Positions 51,054 through 58,620 of a stretch of DNA of 64,000 nt are shown one piece after another. The position numbers and the translations under genes are program-made. The stretch's first letter is position 1; each line of letters begins with the position of its first letter. The notes under the pieces were generated by a model. That model was not told where the DNA came from and did no database searches. It saw only the letters and a list, made by a program, of their open reading frames with translations. The DNA is from Micromonospora okii (GTDB lineage: Bacteria > Actinomycetota > Actinomycetes > Mycobacteriales > Micromonosporaceae): NCBI RefSeq assembly GCF_020884795.1, contig NZ_BBZF01000012.1, forward strand, positions 550,664 through 614,663, given 5' to 3'.

Positions 51054-51269
51054 GTGCCACCGCGTTACCGCTACGAGCAGATTGCCGACGATCTCGCCGC
51101 CCGCATCGCGTCGGGGGAGTTCCCGCCCGGCTCCAAGCTGCCCAGCCGTCGAGAGTTGATCGAGCAATACGAAGTCACCGAGCCGGTGATCGATCGTGCC
51201 ATGCAGGTGCTCCGCATCAAGGGGATGACCGAGACGCTGCCGGGCGTCGGCGTCTTCGTCGCCGAGTAA
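51054..51269 (+). CDS. Minimal GntR-type winged-helix regulator
   Basis: A 71-residue protein: GTG 51054 after GAGGAGAA. PPRYRYEQIADDLAARIASGEFPPGSKLPSRRELIEQYEVTEPVIDRAMQVLRIKGMTETLPGVGVFV covers just the GntR DNA-binding domain, with no effector domain. It is divergent from the XRE operon. TGCCAACCGAGG occurs twice in the 195-base gap (50945 and 51033), possible binding sites for one of the two regulators. Confidence 0.88.
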   Translation: MPPRYRYEQIADDLAARIASGEFPPGSKLPSRRELIEQYEVTEPVIDRAMQVLRIKGMTETLPGVGVFVAE

Positions 51270-51426
51270 CTCCGCGCGGGACGATTGGCTGCGTAGCTAC
51301 CGCTAAGCCAATTCTCATCACAGGAACGTCAGACTGAAGCGGTGCCGAAAACTGACAAACATTTGAGCGGTGGCCGCTTCCACCAGGCGCTCGGCGCATT
51401 TCGCTGTCGCCCACTCACGGGGTAGG

Positions 51427-51969
51427 TCAGTGTCCGCGTACGGCGGAGAAGACCACGGCGTCAGCGCGTCGGCCAGGAAAGGCCAGGAAGCTGCGCAGCA
51501 CGCCCTCCTGCTCGAAGGCGGCGGCGGTGAGCACCCGCTGCGAGGCCAGATTGTCCGGCTCAACCCACGCCTCCACCCGTACGATGCCCGCGAGGTTCAA
51601 CGCCCACGACAAGACCAGTCTCGCCGCGCGAGTGGCGAGCCCTCGTCCCCGCGCCGAGGGGATGAGCCAGTAGCCGAGACCAGCCACACCCGGCTGCGGC
51701 CGCAGCATGAGCGTGACCGAACCCAGCGCCTGATCTGTCACCGCATCGGCGATCGCAAGGGAGAGCCCCTCACCACTGTCGGCTCTACGCCACTGTCGAC
51801 GGAGGAATGCGCGACCCGCGTCTACCGAGAAAGGCGCTGGAACCGTGGTGGCCTCGGGAATGCGCGGATCCTGGGCGGCGGCTCGGACGCAATCCAGATC
51901 ATCGTTCCGCCACCGACGGAGAAGAACAGTGCCGTCGGTGAGGTCAACATCAGGATAGGCAAGCGCCAC
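51427..51969 (-). CDS. GNAT family N-acetyltransferase (RimJ/RimL type)
   Basis: A 180-residue acetyltransferase: LTDGTVLLRRWRNDDLDCVRAAAQDP, LSLAIADAVTDQALGSVTLM, the acetyl-CoA loop LGYWLIPSARGRGLATRAARLVLSWAL, and VEAWVEPDNLASQRVLTAAAFEQEGVLR. It would acetylate a protein N-terminus or small amine. It ends 10 bases before the HxlR gene stop region begins and has the same orientation as it. Confidence 0.88.
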   Translation of the reverse strand: MALAYPDVDLTDGTVLLRRWRNDDLDCVRAAAQDPRIPEATTVPAPFSVDAGRAFLRRQWRRADSGEGLSLAIADAVTDQALGSVTLMLRPQPGVAGLGYWLIPSARGRGLATRAARLVLSWALNLAGIVRVEAWVEPDNLASQRVLTAAAFEQEGVLRSFLAFPGRRADAVVFSAVRGH

Positions 51970-51979
51970 CGGACCAACG

Positions 51980-52447
51980 CTACGCCACGGGCCGTCGAGC
52001 CGGGTTCGCGGCGTGATCGTCGTACGTCGCGCGGTTGGCGAGCACGTCGTCCATGTGTGCCTGGGCCCAGGCCTTCACGCCGCGCATCGTCCGGTGCAGG
52101 GAGAGGCCGAGGTCGGTCAGCTCGTAGGTGACCGTGACGGGCACGGTCGGCACCACCGTCCGCGTGATCAGGCCGTCGCGTTCGAGGGAGCGCAGCGTCT
52201 GGGTGAGCATCTTCTGGCTGACCCCGGCCAGCATGCGCGACAGTTCCGAGTACCGCATCGGCCGGGGCTCACCCGCGCAGTCCGCGCCGAACCGGTGTGA
52301 GCCGTCGCTGCCCAGCGCGGACAGCACCAGCGTGACCCACTTGTCCGCGATGCGGTCGAGCAGTTGCCGGCTCGGACACTGCGCCAGGAAGGCGTCGTAC
52401 TCGACCTTCGCCTGTGCCCTCTTCTGCGCTGCCGTCGTCGTCGCCAT
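51980..52447 (-). CDS. HxlR family regulator
   Basis: A 155-residue protein. CPSRQLLDRIADKWVTLVLSALGSDGSHRF begins the winged helix, followed by MRYSELSRMLAGVSQKMLTQTLRSLERDGLITRTVVPTVPVTVTYELTDLGLSL. The Cys in QCPSR near the N-terminus is a candidate redox or electrophile sensor, as in related HxlR proteins. It diverges from an aldo/keto reductase, its probable target. Confidence 0.9.
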   Translation of the reverse strand: MATTTAAQKRAQAKVEYDAFLAQCPSRQLLDRIADKWVTLVLSALGSDGSHRFGADCAGEPRPMRYSELSRMLAGVSQKMLTQTLRSLERDGLITRTVVPTVPVTVTYELTDLGLSLHRTMRGVKAWAQAHMDDVLANRATYDDHAANPARRPVA

Positions 52448-52472
52448 CGAGCCGCCCCTCCCACCGTTGGTG

Positions 52473-52516
52473 AGTTACGCACCTTCAGGTGCCTACTTCC
52501 GGTCAGGAAGTTACGC
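52473..52516. promoter_or_regulatory. Palindromes in HxlR/AKR divergent region
   Basis: GCACCT-TC-AGGTGC (52479-52492) is followed three bases later by ACTTCC-GGTCA-GGAAGT (52495-52511), both perfect. GTTACGC occurs on both flanks (52474 and 52510). This is a likely HxlR operator controlling both genes. Confidence 0.6.
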
Positions 52517-52587
52517 CCTCAGAGTGGTGCAGGCATCCGCGATGCACCAGAGCAGATCAGCGTCGAACGAAAGCCAGAGGTAGAGCA

Positions 52588-53454
52588 ATGCCCTCCACTT
52601 CCCTTCCCGGCGGCACCTGGACGCTGGGGGACCTGACCGTCACCCGGTTCGGCTACGGCGCCATGCAGCTCGCCGGCCCCTGGGTCATGGGCCCGCCGGT
52701 CGACCGCGAGGGCGCGCTCGCCGTCCTCCGCGAGGCCGTCGAGCGCGGCATCACCCACATCGACACCGCCGACGCGTACGGGCCGCACGTCACCAACCGG
52801 CTGATCCGGGAGGCCCTGCATCCGTACCCCGAATCGCTGCACATCGTGACCAAGGTCGGCGCGAACCGCGACCAGCAGGGCGGCTGGCCCCCGGCCCGTG
52901 ACCCGGAGAGCCTGCGCCGGTCCGTGCGCGACAACCTCGACAATCTTGGTCTGGACGCGCTCGACGTGGTCAACCTTCGGCTCGGCGACGCCAAGGGGCC
53001 CCGGCCGGGCTCGGTCGCCGAGGCGTTCGGGACGCTGGTCGAGCTTCAGCAGCAGGGCCTGATCCGGCACCTCGGGGTCAGCAACGCGACCCCGGAACAG
53101 GTCGCCGAGGCGCAGGTCATCGCGCCGATCGTGTGCGTGCAGAACATGTACAACCTGGCGCACCGCCAGGACGACGAGCTGATCGACGCGCTCGCCGAGC
53201 AGGGCATCGCGTACGTGCCGTTCTTCCCGCTCGGCGGCTTCACTCCGTTGCAGTCGGCGGCGCTGGAGGCGGTGGCCGCCCGGCTGGGGGCGGCACCGAT
53301 GTCCGTCGCCCTGGCCTGGCTGTTGCAGCGGTCGCCGAACATCCTGCTGATCCCGGGCACCTCGTCCACGGCGCACCTGCGCGAGAACATCCAGGGCGCG
53401 GGCCTCATCCTCTCCGACGAAGACCTCGCCGAGCTGGACAAGGTCGGCCGCTAG
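52588..53454 (+). CDS. Aldo/keto reductase
   Basis: A 288-residue NADPH-dependent reductase: VTRFGYGAMQLAG, the catalytic Asp and Tyr in HIDTADAYGPHVTNRLIREAL, the Lys in LHIVTKVGANRD, LDALDVVNLRLGD, HLGVSNATPEQV, and the cofactor end LLIPGTSSTAHLRENI. Such enzymes detoxify reactive carbonyls, in line with control by an HxlR regulator. ATG 52588 is chosen; the longer frame lacks the family pattern. Confidence 0.9.
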   Translation: MPSTSLPGGTWTLGDLTVTRFGYGAMQLAGPWVMGPPVDREGALAVLREAVERGITHIDTADAYGPHVTNRLIREALHPYPESLHIVTKVGANRDQQGGWPPARDPESLRRSVRDNLDNLGLDALDVVNLRLGDAKGPRPGSVAEAFGTLVELQQQGLIRHLGVSNATPEQVAEAQVIAPIVCVQNMYNLAHRQDDELIDALAEQGIAYVPFFPLGGFTPLQSAALEAVAARLGAAPMSVALAWLLQRSPNILLIPGTSSTAHLRENIQGAGLILSDEDLAELDKVGR

Positions 53455-53776
53455 CTTCCGCGTTCGGTCTCGTCACACTTCGACTGTCTTGATCGTCTGC
53501 TGATTTGTGAGACGACACGCCGGTGGAGTTCTCCATGACCGACAGACGATCATGGGGGCTGCCGTACCACCAGCAGTTGGCACGGCAGTCAACGGTGCAC
53601 GTATCGGCGGAGGGAGAGTGGCCGGCCCTCGATGTGTGCGGATTCGCCGTCGTGGGACCGCCGCGAGTTACCTGACCGATAGCGCCGTTTCAGCGGGCTA
53701 CTCACGCCCCTGTTGGTGAGCGACCCAGTTCCCGCCTTCGCCAGCTCGTTGTATTACGACGTGTTACGGTCGGAAG
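53455..53776. other. Gene-poor region before toxin-antitoxin pair
   Basis: A 46-codon frame at 53535-53675 (+), MTDRRSWGLPYHQQLARQS onward, has no ribosome site and no recognised family, so I do not call it. Just before the next gene, GTATTAC and GTGTTAC are directly repeated (53751-53767) in an AT-richer patch that probably holds the promoter and operator of the toxin-antitoxin operon. Confidence 0.4.
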
Positions 53777-54061
53777 GTGGGACCGGAACGCGAGTACGTG
53801 TGGACCGACGAGGGCCTGGACAACGCTCGCCGCAACGGTGTCGGGGTGGACGAGACGACCCAGGCGCTGTACTCCCCGCCCGGCCTGCGCTACGAGCGTG
53901 CCCTCGGGGACCTGCTGCTCATCGTCATGGGCATGGCCGACAGCGGTCGGGTCATCGCCGCGCTGTGCGACCGGATCGGCGCCACCCGGACATACAAGAT
54001 CATAGGGGTCCGTGCCCTACGCGGCGCAGACTTCGACGAGTGGAGGAGGCGAGTCCTGTGA
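53777..54061 (+). CDS. BrnT-like toxin candidate
   Basis: A 94-residue protein, GTG 53777. YVWTDEGLDNARRNGVGVDETTQALYSPPGLRYERALGDLLLIVMGMADSGRVIAALCDRI ends in FDEWRRRVL. The order of an N-terminal WT-x-G-LD-NARRNGV segment, a central strand pair and a terminal basic helix resembles BrnT-type RelE-fold RNases. Similarity is of layout only. Overlap (GTGA) with a ribbon-helix-helix gene supports a toxin-antitoxin operon with the toxin first, as in BrnTA. Confidence 0.6.
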   Translation: MGPEREYVWTDEGLDNARRNGVGVDETTQALYSPPGLRYERALGDLLLIVMGMADSGRVIAALCDRIGATRTYKIIGVRALRGADFDEWRRRVL

Positions 54062-54414
54062 CCGAGCCGGACTTCGACCGGATGACCAAGAACGAGGTCG
54101 TTGCGTGGTTTCAGAACACGGACAGCCTGGCACCGGTCATCAAGTCCATGACCGCAGCCCCAGCGCCCGGCGGCGCACCCGGAACACCCATGATGCTGGT
54201 CAGCATCCGGCTGCCGGTCTCGCTCGTCGAACAACTCGACCACCTCGCCGACCAGGCCGCTACCCGCAGATCCGACATCGTCCGCGACGCCCTGACCAGT
54301 TACGTCGCTGACCAGATCGCACCCGTCAGCCAGGACGAAGCCGAACACGCCCTCGACGTGCTCCGCCGCATCGTCACCACGCGCACCACGCAGGGCCGCG
54401 CCGACGCGGCATAG
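54058..54414 (+). CDS. Ribbon-helix-helix antitoxin
   Basis: A 118-residue protein. The N-terminal MTEPDFDRMTKNEVVAWFQNTDSLAPVIKSM may bind the toxin. The RHH domain (about 45-80) is MLVSIRLPVSLVEQLDHLADQAATRRSDIVRDALTSYV. The tail is helical (EAEHALDVLRRIVTTR). It would repress the operon through the direct repeats upstream and neutralise the partner protein. Confidence 0.82.
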   Translation: MTEPDFDRMTKNEVVAWFQNTDSLAPVIKSMTAAPAPGGAPGTPMMLVSIRLPVSLVEQLDHLADQAATRRSDIVRDALTSYVADQIAPVSQDEAEHALDVLRRIVTTRTTQGRADAA

Positions 54415-54446
54415 GAGTAGCGGCTCCAGCGTTCCGAACGGCCCTC

Positions 54447-54863
54447 TCAGGTGTCAGCGCCGGCGGCAAGGAGCAGCTCCGCTGTCTGCGAGTGGCCGCC
54501 GCGCAGCGCCCACTCCAGCGGCGAGTAGCCGGTTCCGCCGTCCTCGCGGAGGTTCGGGTCCGCGCCGTGGGCGAGGAGTTCCCGTACGACGTCGGTGTGT
54601 CCCCAGGCCGCGGCGGCGCACAGGGGTGTTCCCTCCCGGCCGTGCCCGCTCTCGGTGTCGGGCGCAGCGCCGGCGGCGAGAAGGAGCTGCACGAGGTCGA
54701 CCGCGCCGTGCACCGACGCCTGGTACAGCGGGGTCGTGCCCTCGCGGTCGGCCGCGTCAGGGTCCGCCCCGGCGCGCAGGAGGCCCCGGACGACGGCGGC
54801 GTCCTCGCGCAGCACCGCCTCCACCAGACGCGTGGCGCGCTTCTTCCGCTGTCGCCTGTTCAC
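54447..54863 (-). CDS. Ankyrin repeat protein
   Basis: A 138-residue protein, GTG 54863, with about four ankyrin repeats: LVEAVLREDAAVVRGLLRAGADPDAADREGTTPLYQASVHGAVDLVQLLLAAGAAPD, EGTPLCAAAAWGHTDVVRELLAHGADPNLRED and SPLEWALRGGHSQTAELLLAAGAD. It is a cytoplasmic protein-binding scaffold with unknown partner. The N-terminus is a basic stretch (NRRQRKKRATR). Confidence 0.9.
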   Translation of the reverse strand: MNRRQRKKRATRLVEAVLREDAAVVRGLLRAGADPDAADREGTTPLYQASVHGAVDLVQLLLAAGAAPDTESGHGREGTPLCAAAAWGHTDVVRELLAHGADPNLREDGGTGYSPLEWALRGGHSQTAELLLAAGADT

Positions 54864-54895
54864 GGCTCTCAGCGTAGGTGGGGGGTCGCGAGTGA

Positions 54896-54941
54896 ATCTT
54901 GGTACGAAACGGCCCCCGGAGGGGCCGTTTCGTACCAAGAT
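54896..54941. terminator. Perfect 21-bp hairpin
   Basis: ATCTTGGTACGAAACGGCCC plus C pairs exactly with its complement across a CGGA loop. It follows the stop of the 54969 gene on the minus strand and lies before the ankyrin gene. The stem is longer than a terminator needs. Confidence 0.8.
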
Positions 54942-54968
54942 CTCGGGCGGGTGAGCGCGCGGGGCGGG

Positions 54969-55496
54969 TCAGTCGTGGAGGACCTCGGAGAGGCGGTCGC
55001 GGAAGCGGCGCTCCGAGTCGCTGACCTGGTCGCCCCCGAGGCCCAGGATGCCCCCGCTGGGTGCCGCCGTCACCACCTGCTCGGCGATCTCCACGAGCCA
55101 GTGCTTGTACGCGCCCGCCTCGCCCTCGTCGACCTTCTCGGCCAGCAGCCGCGCCGCCGAGACGGCCCGGTTCAGCACGTCCTCGATGACCGCGCGCGGG
55201 TCGGCGGGCGCGATCACCGGCAGCTCCTCGCCGGCCTCCGGGTCGCCCACTCGCGAGACGATCTCGCCGGCCACGGCCGCGACGAGGGGGCTGGCCGAGC
55301 CCCGGCCCGCCGCGATGGTCTCCAGCCCGGCGGCGTTCTCGGCCATGGTGCGGCGGGCGCCGTCGTGCTCGGCGGCGCTCGCCGCCGTCAGCACCGACTG
55401 CGGCAGGCCCACCAGCAGCCCCCACTCCTCGTCGGAGAAACCGAACCCGGTGTACGCCGGCTGCTCGATCACGGACGCGCTCCTCTCGTCTGTCAC
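54969..55496 (-). CDS. Conserved helical protein, unknown
   Basis: A 175-residue protein starting GTG 55496. AYTGFGFSDEEWGLLVGLPQSVLTAASAAEHDGARRTMAENAAGLETIAAG, RAVIEDVLNRAVSAARLLAEKVDEGEAGAYKHWLVEIAEQVVTAAPSGGILGLGGDQVSDSERRF. The pattern of helices with a conserved KHWL..IAE..A.A and a final VS..E is widespread in bacteria without known function. It lies just downstream of recQ in the same direction. Confidence 0.75.
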   Translation of the reverse strand: MTDERSASVIEQPAYTGFGFSDEEWGLLVGLPQSVLTAASAAEHDGARRTMAENAAGLETIAAGRGSASPLVAAVAGEIVSRVGDPEAGEELPVIAPADPRAVIEDVLNRAVSAARLLAEKVDEGEAGAYKHWLVEIAEQVVTAAPSGGILGLGGDQVSDSERRFRDRLSEVLHD

Positions 55497-55528
55497 TGCG
55501 ATGCCGTGGCACGGTGGCCCGGCTCAGG

Positions 55529-57160
55529 CTAGTCGAGGCTCAACAGCCCCTGCTCGGACACCACGGGCACCGACAGCGTCTTGTAACCGACCTCGTCGAA
55601 GAGGACGGTCATCCGGTCGTCCTCGTAGCTGAGCACCATGCCGGGCCCCCACTCCGGGTGGCGCACCTGGCTGTGCACCGGGAACGGCCCGCTGGCCCCG
55701 TCGTCGGCGACGCTGGTGCCGGCCAGGCAGTTGTCGCAGTGCCCGCAGACGTCGGTCATCTGCTCGCCGAAGTACGCCAGCAGCGCCTGCCCCCGGCAGC
55801 CGGTCGTCTCGGCGAAGGCCCGCATCATGTCGGTGCGCGACCGGCTGACGGTCTGCTGGCGCTCGGCCTCGGCCAGCGCGGCCTCGGCCGCCTCGACGGG
55901 CTCGGGAGAGTACCGGGGCGCGCCGATGCGCTGCTTCGCCCGGGGCTCGGCCGCGCCGACCTGCTCCAGCAGGGCGAGGTACTGTCCGAGCTTGCGCGGC
56001 CCCAGGCCGGTCACCTCCCGCAGTTGCTTCCTCGTGGCGGGCTTGCGGCGCAGCAGGGCGGCCAGGTCGCGCAGCTCGGTGTCGTTCGGCAGGCCGCCGC
56101 TGAAGAAGCGTTGCAGCCCGACGTCCTCGGCCTGCCACAGCAGCAGCACCCGGGCCGGCTGGCCGTCGCGCCCGGCCCGGCCGATCTCCTGGAAGTAGCT
56201 GTCGGGCGAGTCGGGCAGGGCCATGTGCACCACCCAGGCGATGTTGGGCTTGTCGATGCCCATGCCGAACGCCGAGGTGGCCACCATGATCGGCACCCGG
56301 TCGGCGAGGAACGCCTCGTGCAGCTCGGCGCGCGCCCCGGCCGCCATGCCGCCGTGGTAGAACTCCGCCGGGAAGCCGGCGTCGGTGAGCCGGGCGGCCA
56401 GCTCCTCGGCGGCGCGCCGGGTCGGCACGTAGATGATCCCGGGGCGCTCGTCCTCGCGCAGCAGGGCGAGCAGCCGACGCCACCGGTAGTCCTCGGTGGG
56501 GCAGTGGCCCACCTCCAGGAAGAGGTTCGGCCGGTCCAGCCCGGAGACCACCACCTCGGCGTCGCGCAGCCGCAGCCGGTCCAGGATGTCCTCGCGTACG
56601 GGCGGGGAGGCGGTGGCGGTCAGGGCGACCACCGGGGGTCGGCCGATGCCCTCGATGAGGTGCCCGAGCGCCAGGTAGTCGGGGCGGAAGTCGTGCCCCC
56701 ACGCCGAGATGCAGTGCGCCTCGTCGATCGCGACGAGGGCCGGCTTGAGCGCTCTCACCTCGGCCATCCGGTCGGGGTTGGTGAGCTGCTCCGGCGTGAT
56801 GAAGAGGAACTCCGCCCGGCCCTCGCGGATCTCGGCGATCGCCTCCGCCTGCTGGGCCGGGCTCTCGTTCGAGCTGATCCGCACCGCCCGCAGCTCCGGG
56901 CGCTGCCGCTCGTTGAGCGCCGCGATCTGGTCCTGCTGGAGGGCCAGCAGGGGGGAGATCACCACGGTCGGGCCGGGGATGAGGCTGGCCGGGATCTGGT
57001 AGATCGCCGACTTGCCCGCGCCGGTGGGGAGCACCACGAGGGCGTCGCGCCGCTTCATCACCGCCCGCATGGCGGCGAGCTGGTGGGGCCGCAGCTGTTC
57101 CCAGCCGAAGAGGCTGCGCGCCGCGCGGCGCAACGTCGTGGAGTGCGTGGACGTCTTCAT
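55529..57160 (-). CDS. recQ: RecQ-family ATP-dependent DNA helicase
   Basis: A 543-residue protein: ARSLFGWEQLRPHQLAAM, Walker A LPTGAGKSAIYQIPA, VVISPLLALQQDQ, Walker B IDEAHCISAWGHDFRPDY, ALTATASPPVRED, then the second RecA domain (YVPTRRAAEELAARL, YHGGMAAGARAEL, ATSAFGMGIDKPNI, GRAGRDGQ) and the zinc motif CRGQALLAYFGEQMTDVCGHCDNC. It ends with a small beta region and no HRDC domain, typical of shorter actinomycete RecQ proteins in recombination repair. Confidence 0.93.
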   Translation of the reverse strand: MKTSTHSTTLRRAARSLFGWEQLRPHQLAAMRAVMKRRDALVVLPTGAGKSAIYQIPASLIPGPTVVISPLLALQQDQIAALNERQRPELRAVRISSNESPAQQAEAIAEIREGRAEFLFITPEQLTNPDRMAEVRALKPALVAIDEAHCISAWGHDFRPDYLALGHLIEGIGRPPVVALTATASPPVREDILDRLRLRDAEVVVSGLDRPNLFLEVGHCPTEDYRWRRLLALLREDERPGIIYVPTRRAAEELAARLTDAGFPAEFYHGGMAAGARAELHEAFLADRVPIMVATSAFGMGIDKPNIAWVVHMALPDSPDSYFQEIGRAGRDGQPARVLLLWQAEDVGLQRFFSGGLPNDTELRDLAALLRRKPATRKQLREVTGLGPRKLGQYLALLEQVGAAEPRAKQRIGAPRYSPEPVEAAEAALAEAERQQTVSRSRTDMMRAFAETTGCRGQALLAYFGEQMTDVCGHCDNCLAGTSVADDGASGPFPVHSQVRHPEWGPGMVLSYEDDRMTVLFDEVGYKTLSVPVVSEQGLLSLD

Positions 57161-57267
57161 CGAGGGGCAGAGGTACCCGGGGCGTTCTCGGCCGAAACCG
57201 CAGGCCAGGGCCGGCGGCTCCGGCCGGGACGGTCAGGCCGGGGGCCGGCGGCTCCGGCCGGGACGGT

Positions 57268-58218
57268 TCAGCGCAGCCGGGGGAGGACCTGGGTGCGGTA
57301 GAGCTCGAACAGGCCCTCGTGGTGCGGGCCGGTGTTGGCCACGTACACCTCGTCGAAGCCGGCCTGGGCGTACCGGTCGATCATCTCCAGGTGCGCGTCG
57401 GCGCTGTTGCCGCAGACGAAGGCGTCCTTCATCATCTCCGGCCGGACGAGCTGCGCGGCCTGCTCGAAGTGCCGGGGGGAGGGGAGCACCTGGGACAGCT
57501 CGCCGGGCACGCCGGCGTTGGGCCACTTCTCGTACGCGATCCGCGCGCCCGCGTCCTCGCTCTCCGCGTACGCGGCCTTGAAGCCGGCCTGGCACGGCTT
57601 GTCGCCGCCGCCGCCCGACCGGAACCGGCGCACCAGGTCGGCGTCGGGCATCGTGCTGACGTACCCGTCGCCGATGCGGGCGGCCAGGTCGACGGCCTTC
57701 GGCCCGAAACCGGAGACGTAGACCGGCGGGGGAGTCTCCGGCAGGGTGTAGATCCGGGCGTGCTCGACCGTGTAGTGCTTGCCGTGGTGGTTGACGAACC
57801 CGCCCCGCCACAGCTCGCGCATCACCTCCACGGCCTCCTCCAGCATCTCCAGCCGCACGTCGGTCTGCGGCCAGGCGTCGCCGAGGATGTGCTCGTTGAG
57901 CGCCTCCCCGGAGCCGACGCCGAGCACGAACCGGCCGGAGTGCAGCACCGCGCTGGTCGCCGCCGCCTGGGCGAGCACCGCCGGATGGATGCGGACGGTC
58001 GGGCAGGTCACCGCGGTGGTGACCGGCAGCGAGCAGACCTGGCTGAGCGCGCCGATCATCGACCAGACGAACGGGCTCTGGCCCTGGGCGTCGGTCCACG
58101 GGTGGTAGTGGTCGGAGATCCACAGCGCCTCGAAGCCGGCCCGTTCGGCGGCCCGCGCCTGCGCCAGCAGCTCGGTCGGCGTCAGTTCCTCGCTCGACAG
58201 AAAGTAGCCGATCTTCAT
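57268..58218 (-). CDS. F420-dependent LLM-class oxidoreductase (FGD-like)
   Basis: A 316-residue TIM-barrel enzyme, ATG 58218. MKIGYFLSSEELTPTELLAQARAAERAGFEALWISDHYHPWTD, then VTTAVTCPTVRIHPAVLAQAAATSAVL, LGVGSGEALNEHILG, VYVSGFGPKAVDLAARIGDG. The GSGEALNEH motif is that of the F420-dependent glucose-6-phosphate dehydrogenase-related group. The exact substrate is not determinable. A tandem duplication of GCCGGCGGCTCCGGCCGGGA lies just beyond its 3' end. Confidence 0.88.
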   Translation of the reverse strand: MKIGYFLSSEELTPTELLAQARAAERAGFEALWISDHYHPWTDAQGQSPFVWSMIGALSQVCSLPVTTAVTCPTVRIHPAVLAQAAATSAVLHSGRFVLGVGSGEALNEHILGDAWPQTDVRLEMLEEAVEVMRELWRGGFVNHHGKHYTVEHARIYTLPETPPPVYVSGFGPKAVDLAARIGDGYVSTMPDADLVRRFRSGGGGDKPCQAGFKAAYAESEDAGARIAYEKWPNAGVPGELSQVLPSPRHFEQAAQLVRPEMMKDAFVCGNSADAHLEMIDRYAQAGFDEVYVANTGPHHEGLFELYRTQVLPRLR

Positions 58219-58343
58219 GTGTTCCTCGCCTCGCCTCGTGCCGGTGCCCGGCGCACCGACCGCACAGGGCAGCGGTACCCCGAGGGGCACGGGATGAACG
58301 GCGTCGTGCGGCCGGGCGCGGGCGGCCTCGGGCCCCGGTCGGG

Positions 58344-58469
58344 TCAGCGCCGGCCGAACATCGCCCTGATCGCGGCGAGCAGGAGCAGGCCACCGACCAC
58401 CAGGCCGAGCAGCCGCACCCCGGGAATGTCGGCCGCGTTGGTGGCGTCGGCGAGCGACGGGACAGACAT
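58344..58469 (-). CDS. 41-aa single-TM protein
   Basis: ATG 58469 preceded by GGGAGAG. Sequence MSVPSLADATNAADIPG is followed by one membrane helix, VRLLGLVVGGLLLLAAIRAM, and FGRR. It is divergent from the GH3 gene with an AT-rich promoter region between. Function unknown. Confidence 0.6.
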   Translation of the reverse strand: MSVPSLADATNAADIPGVRLLGLVVGGLLLLAAIRAMFGRR

Positions 58470-58620
58470 GTGGGAACTCTCCCATGAAGGGCCTGTTCGC
58501 GCCATAGAACAACAGTAAGGTTTATTGACTATTAGTAAGCAGTGGTGTGAACATGGCAGCACCGCCGTGTCCACAGGGCGGGGCCATATAGACGGATCAA
58601 GACGGGGGTACGGCAGCCGC
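58470..58620. promoter_or_regulatory. AT-rich divergent promoter region
   Basis: Contains AGTAAGGTTTATTGACTATT and a second AGTAAG at 58535. TTGACT (58525-58530) could be a -35 box for the GH3 gene. The directly repeated AGTAAG, 21 bases apart, may be a regulator site. Confidence 0.4.

Noticed and set aside
53535-53675. 46-codon ORF upstream of the toxin-antitoxin pair
   Set aside because: No ribosome site, no recognisable family, and codon use is not convincing.
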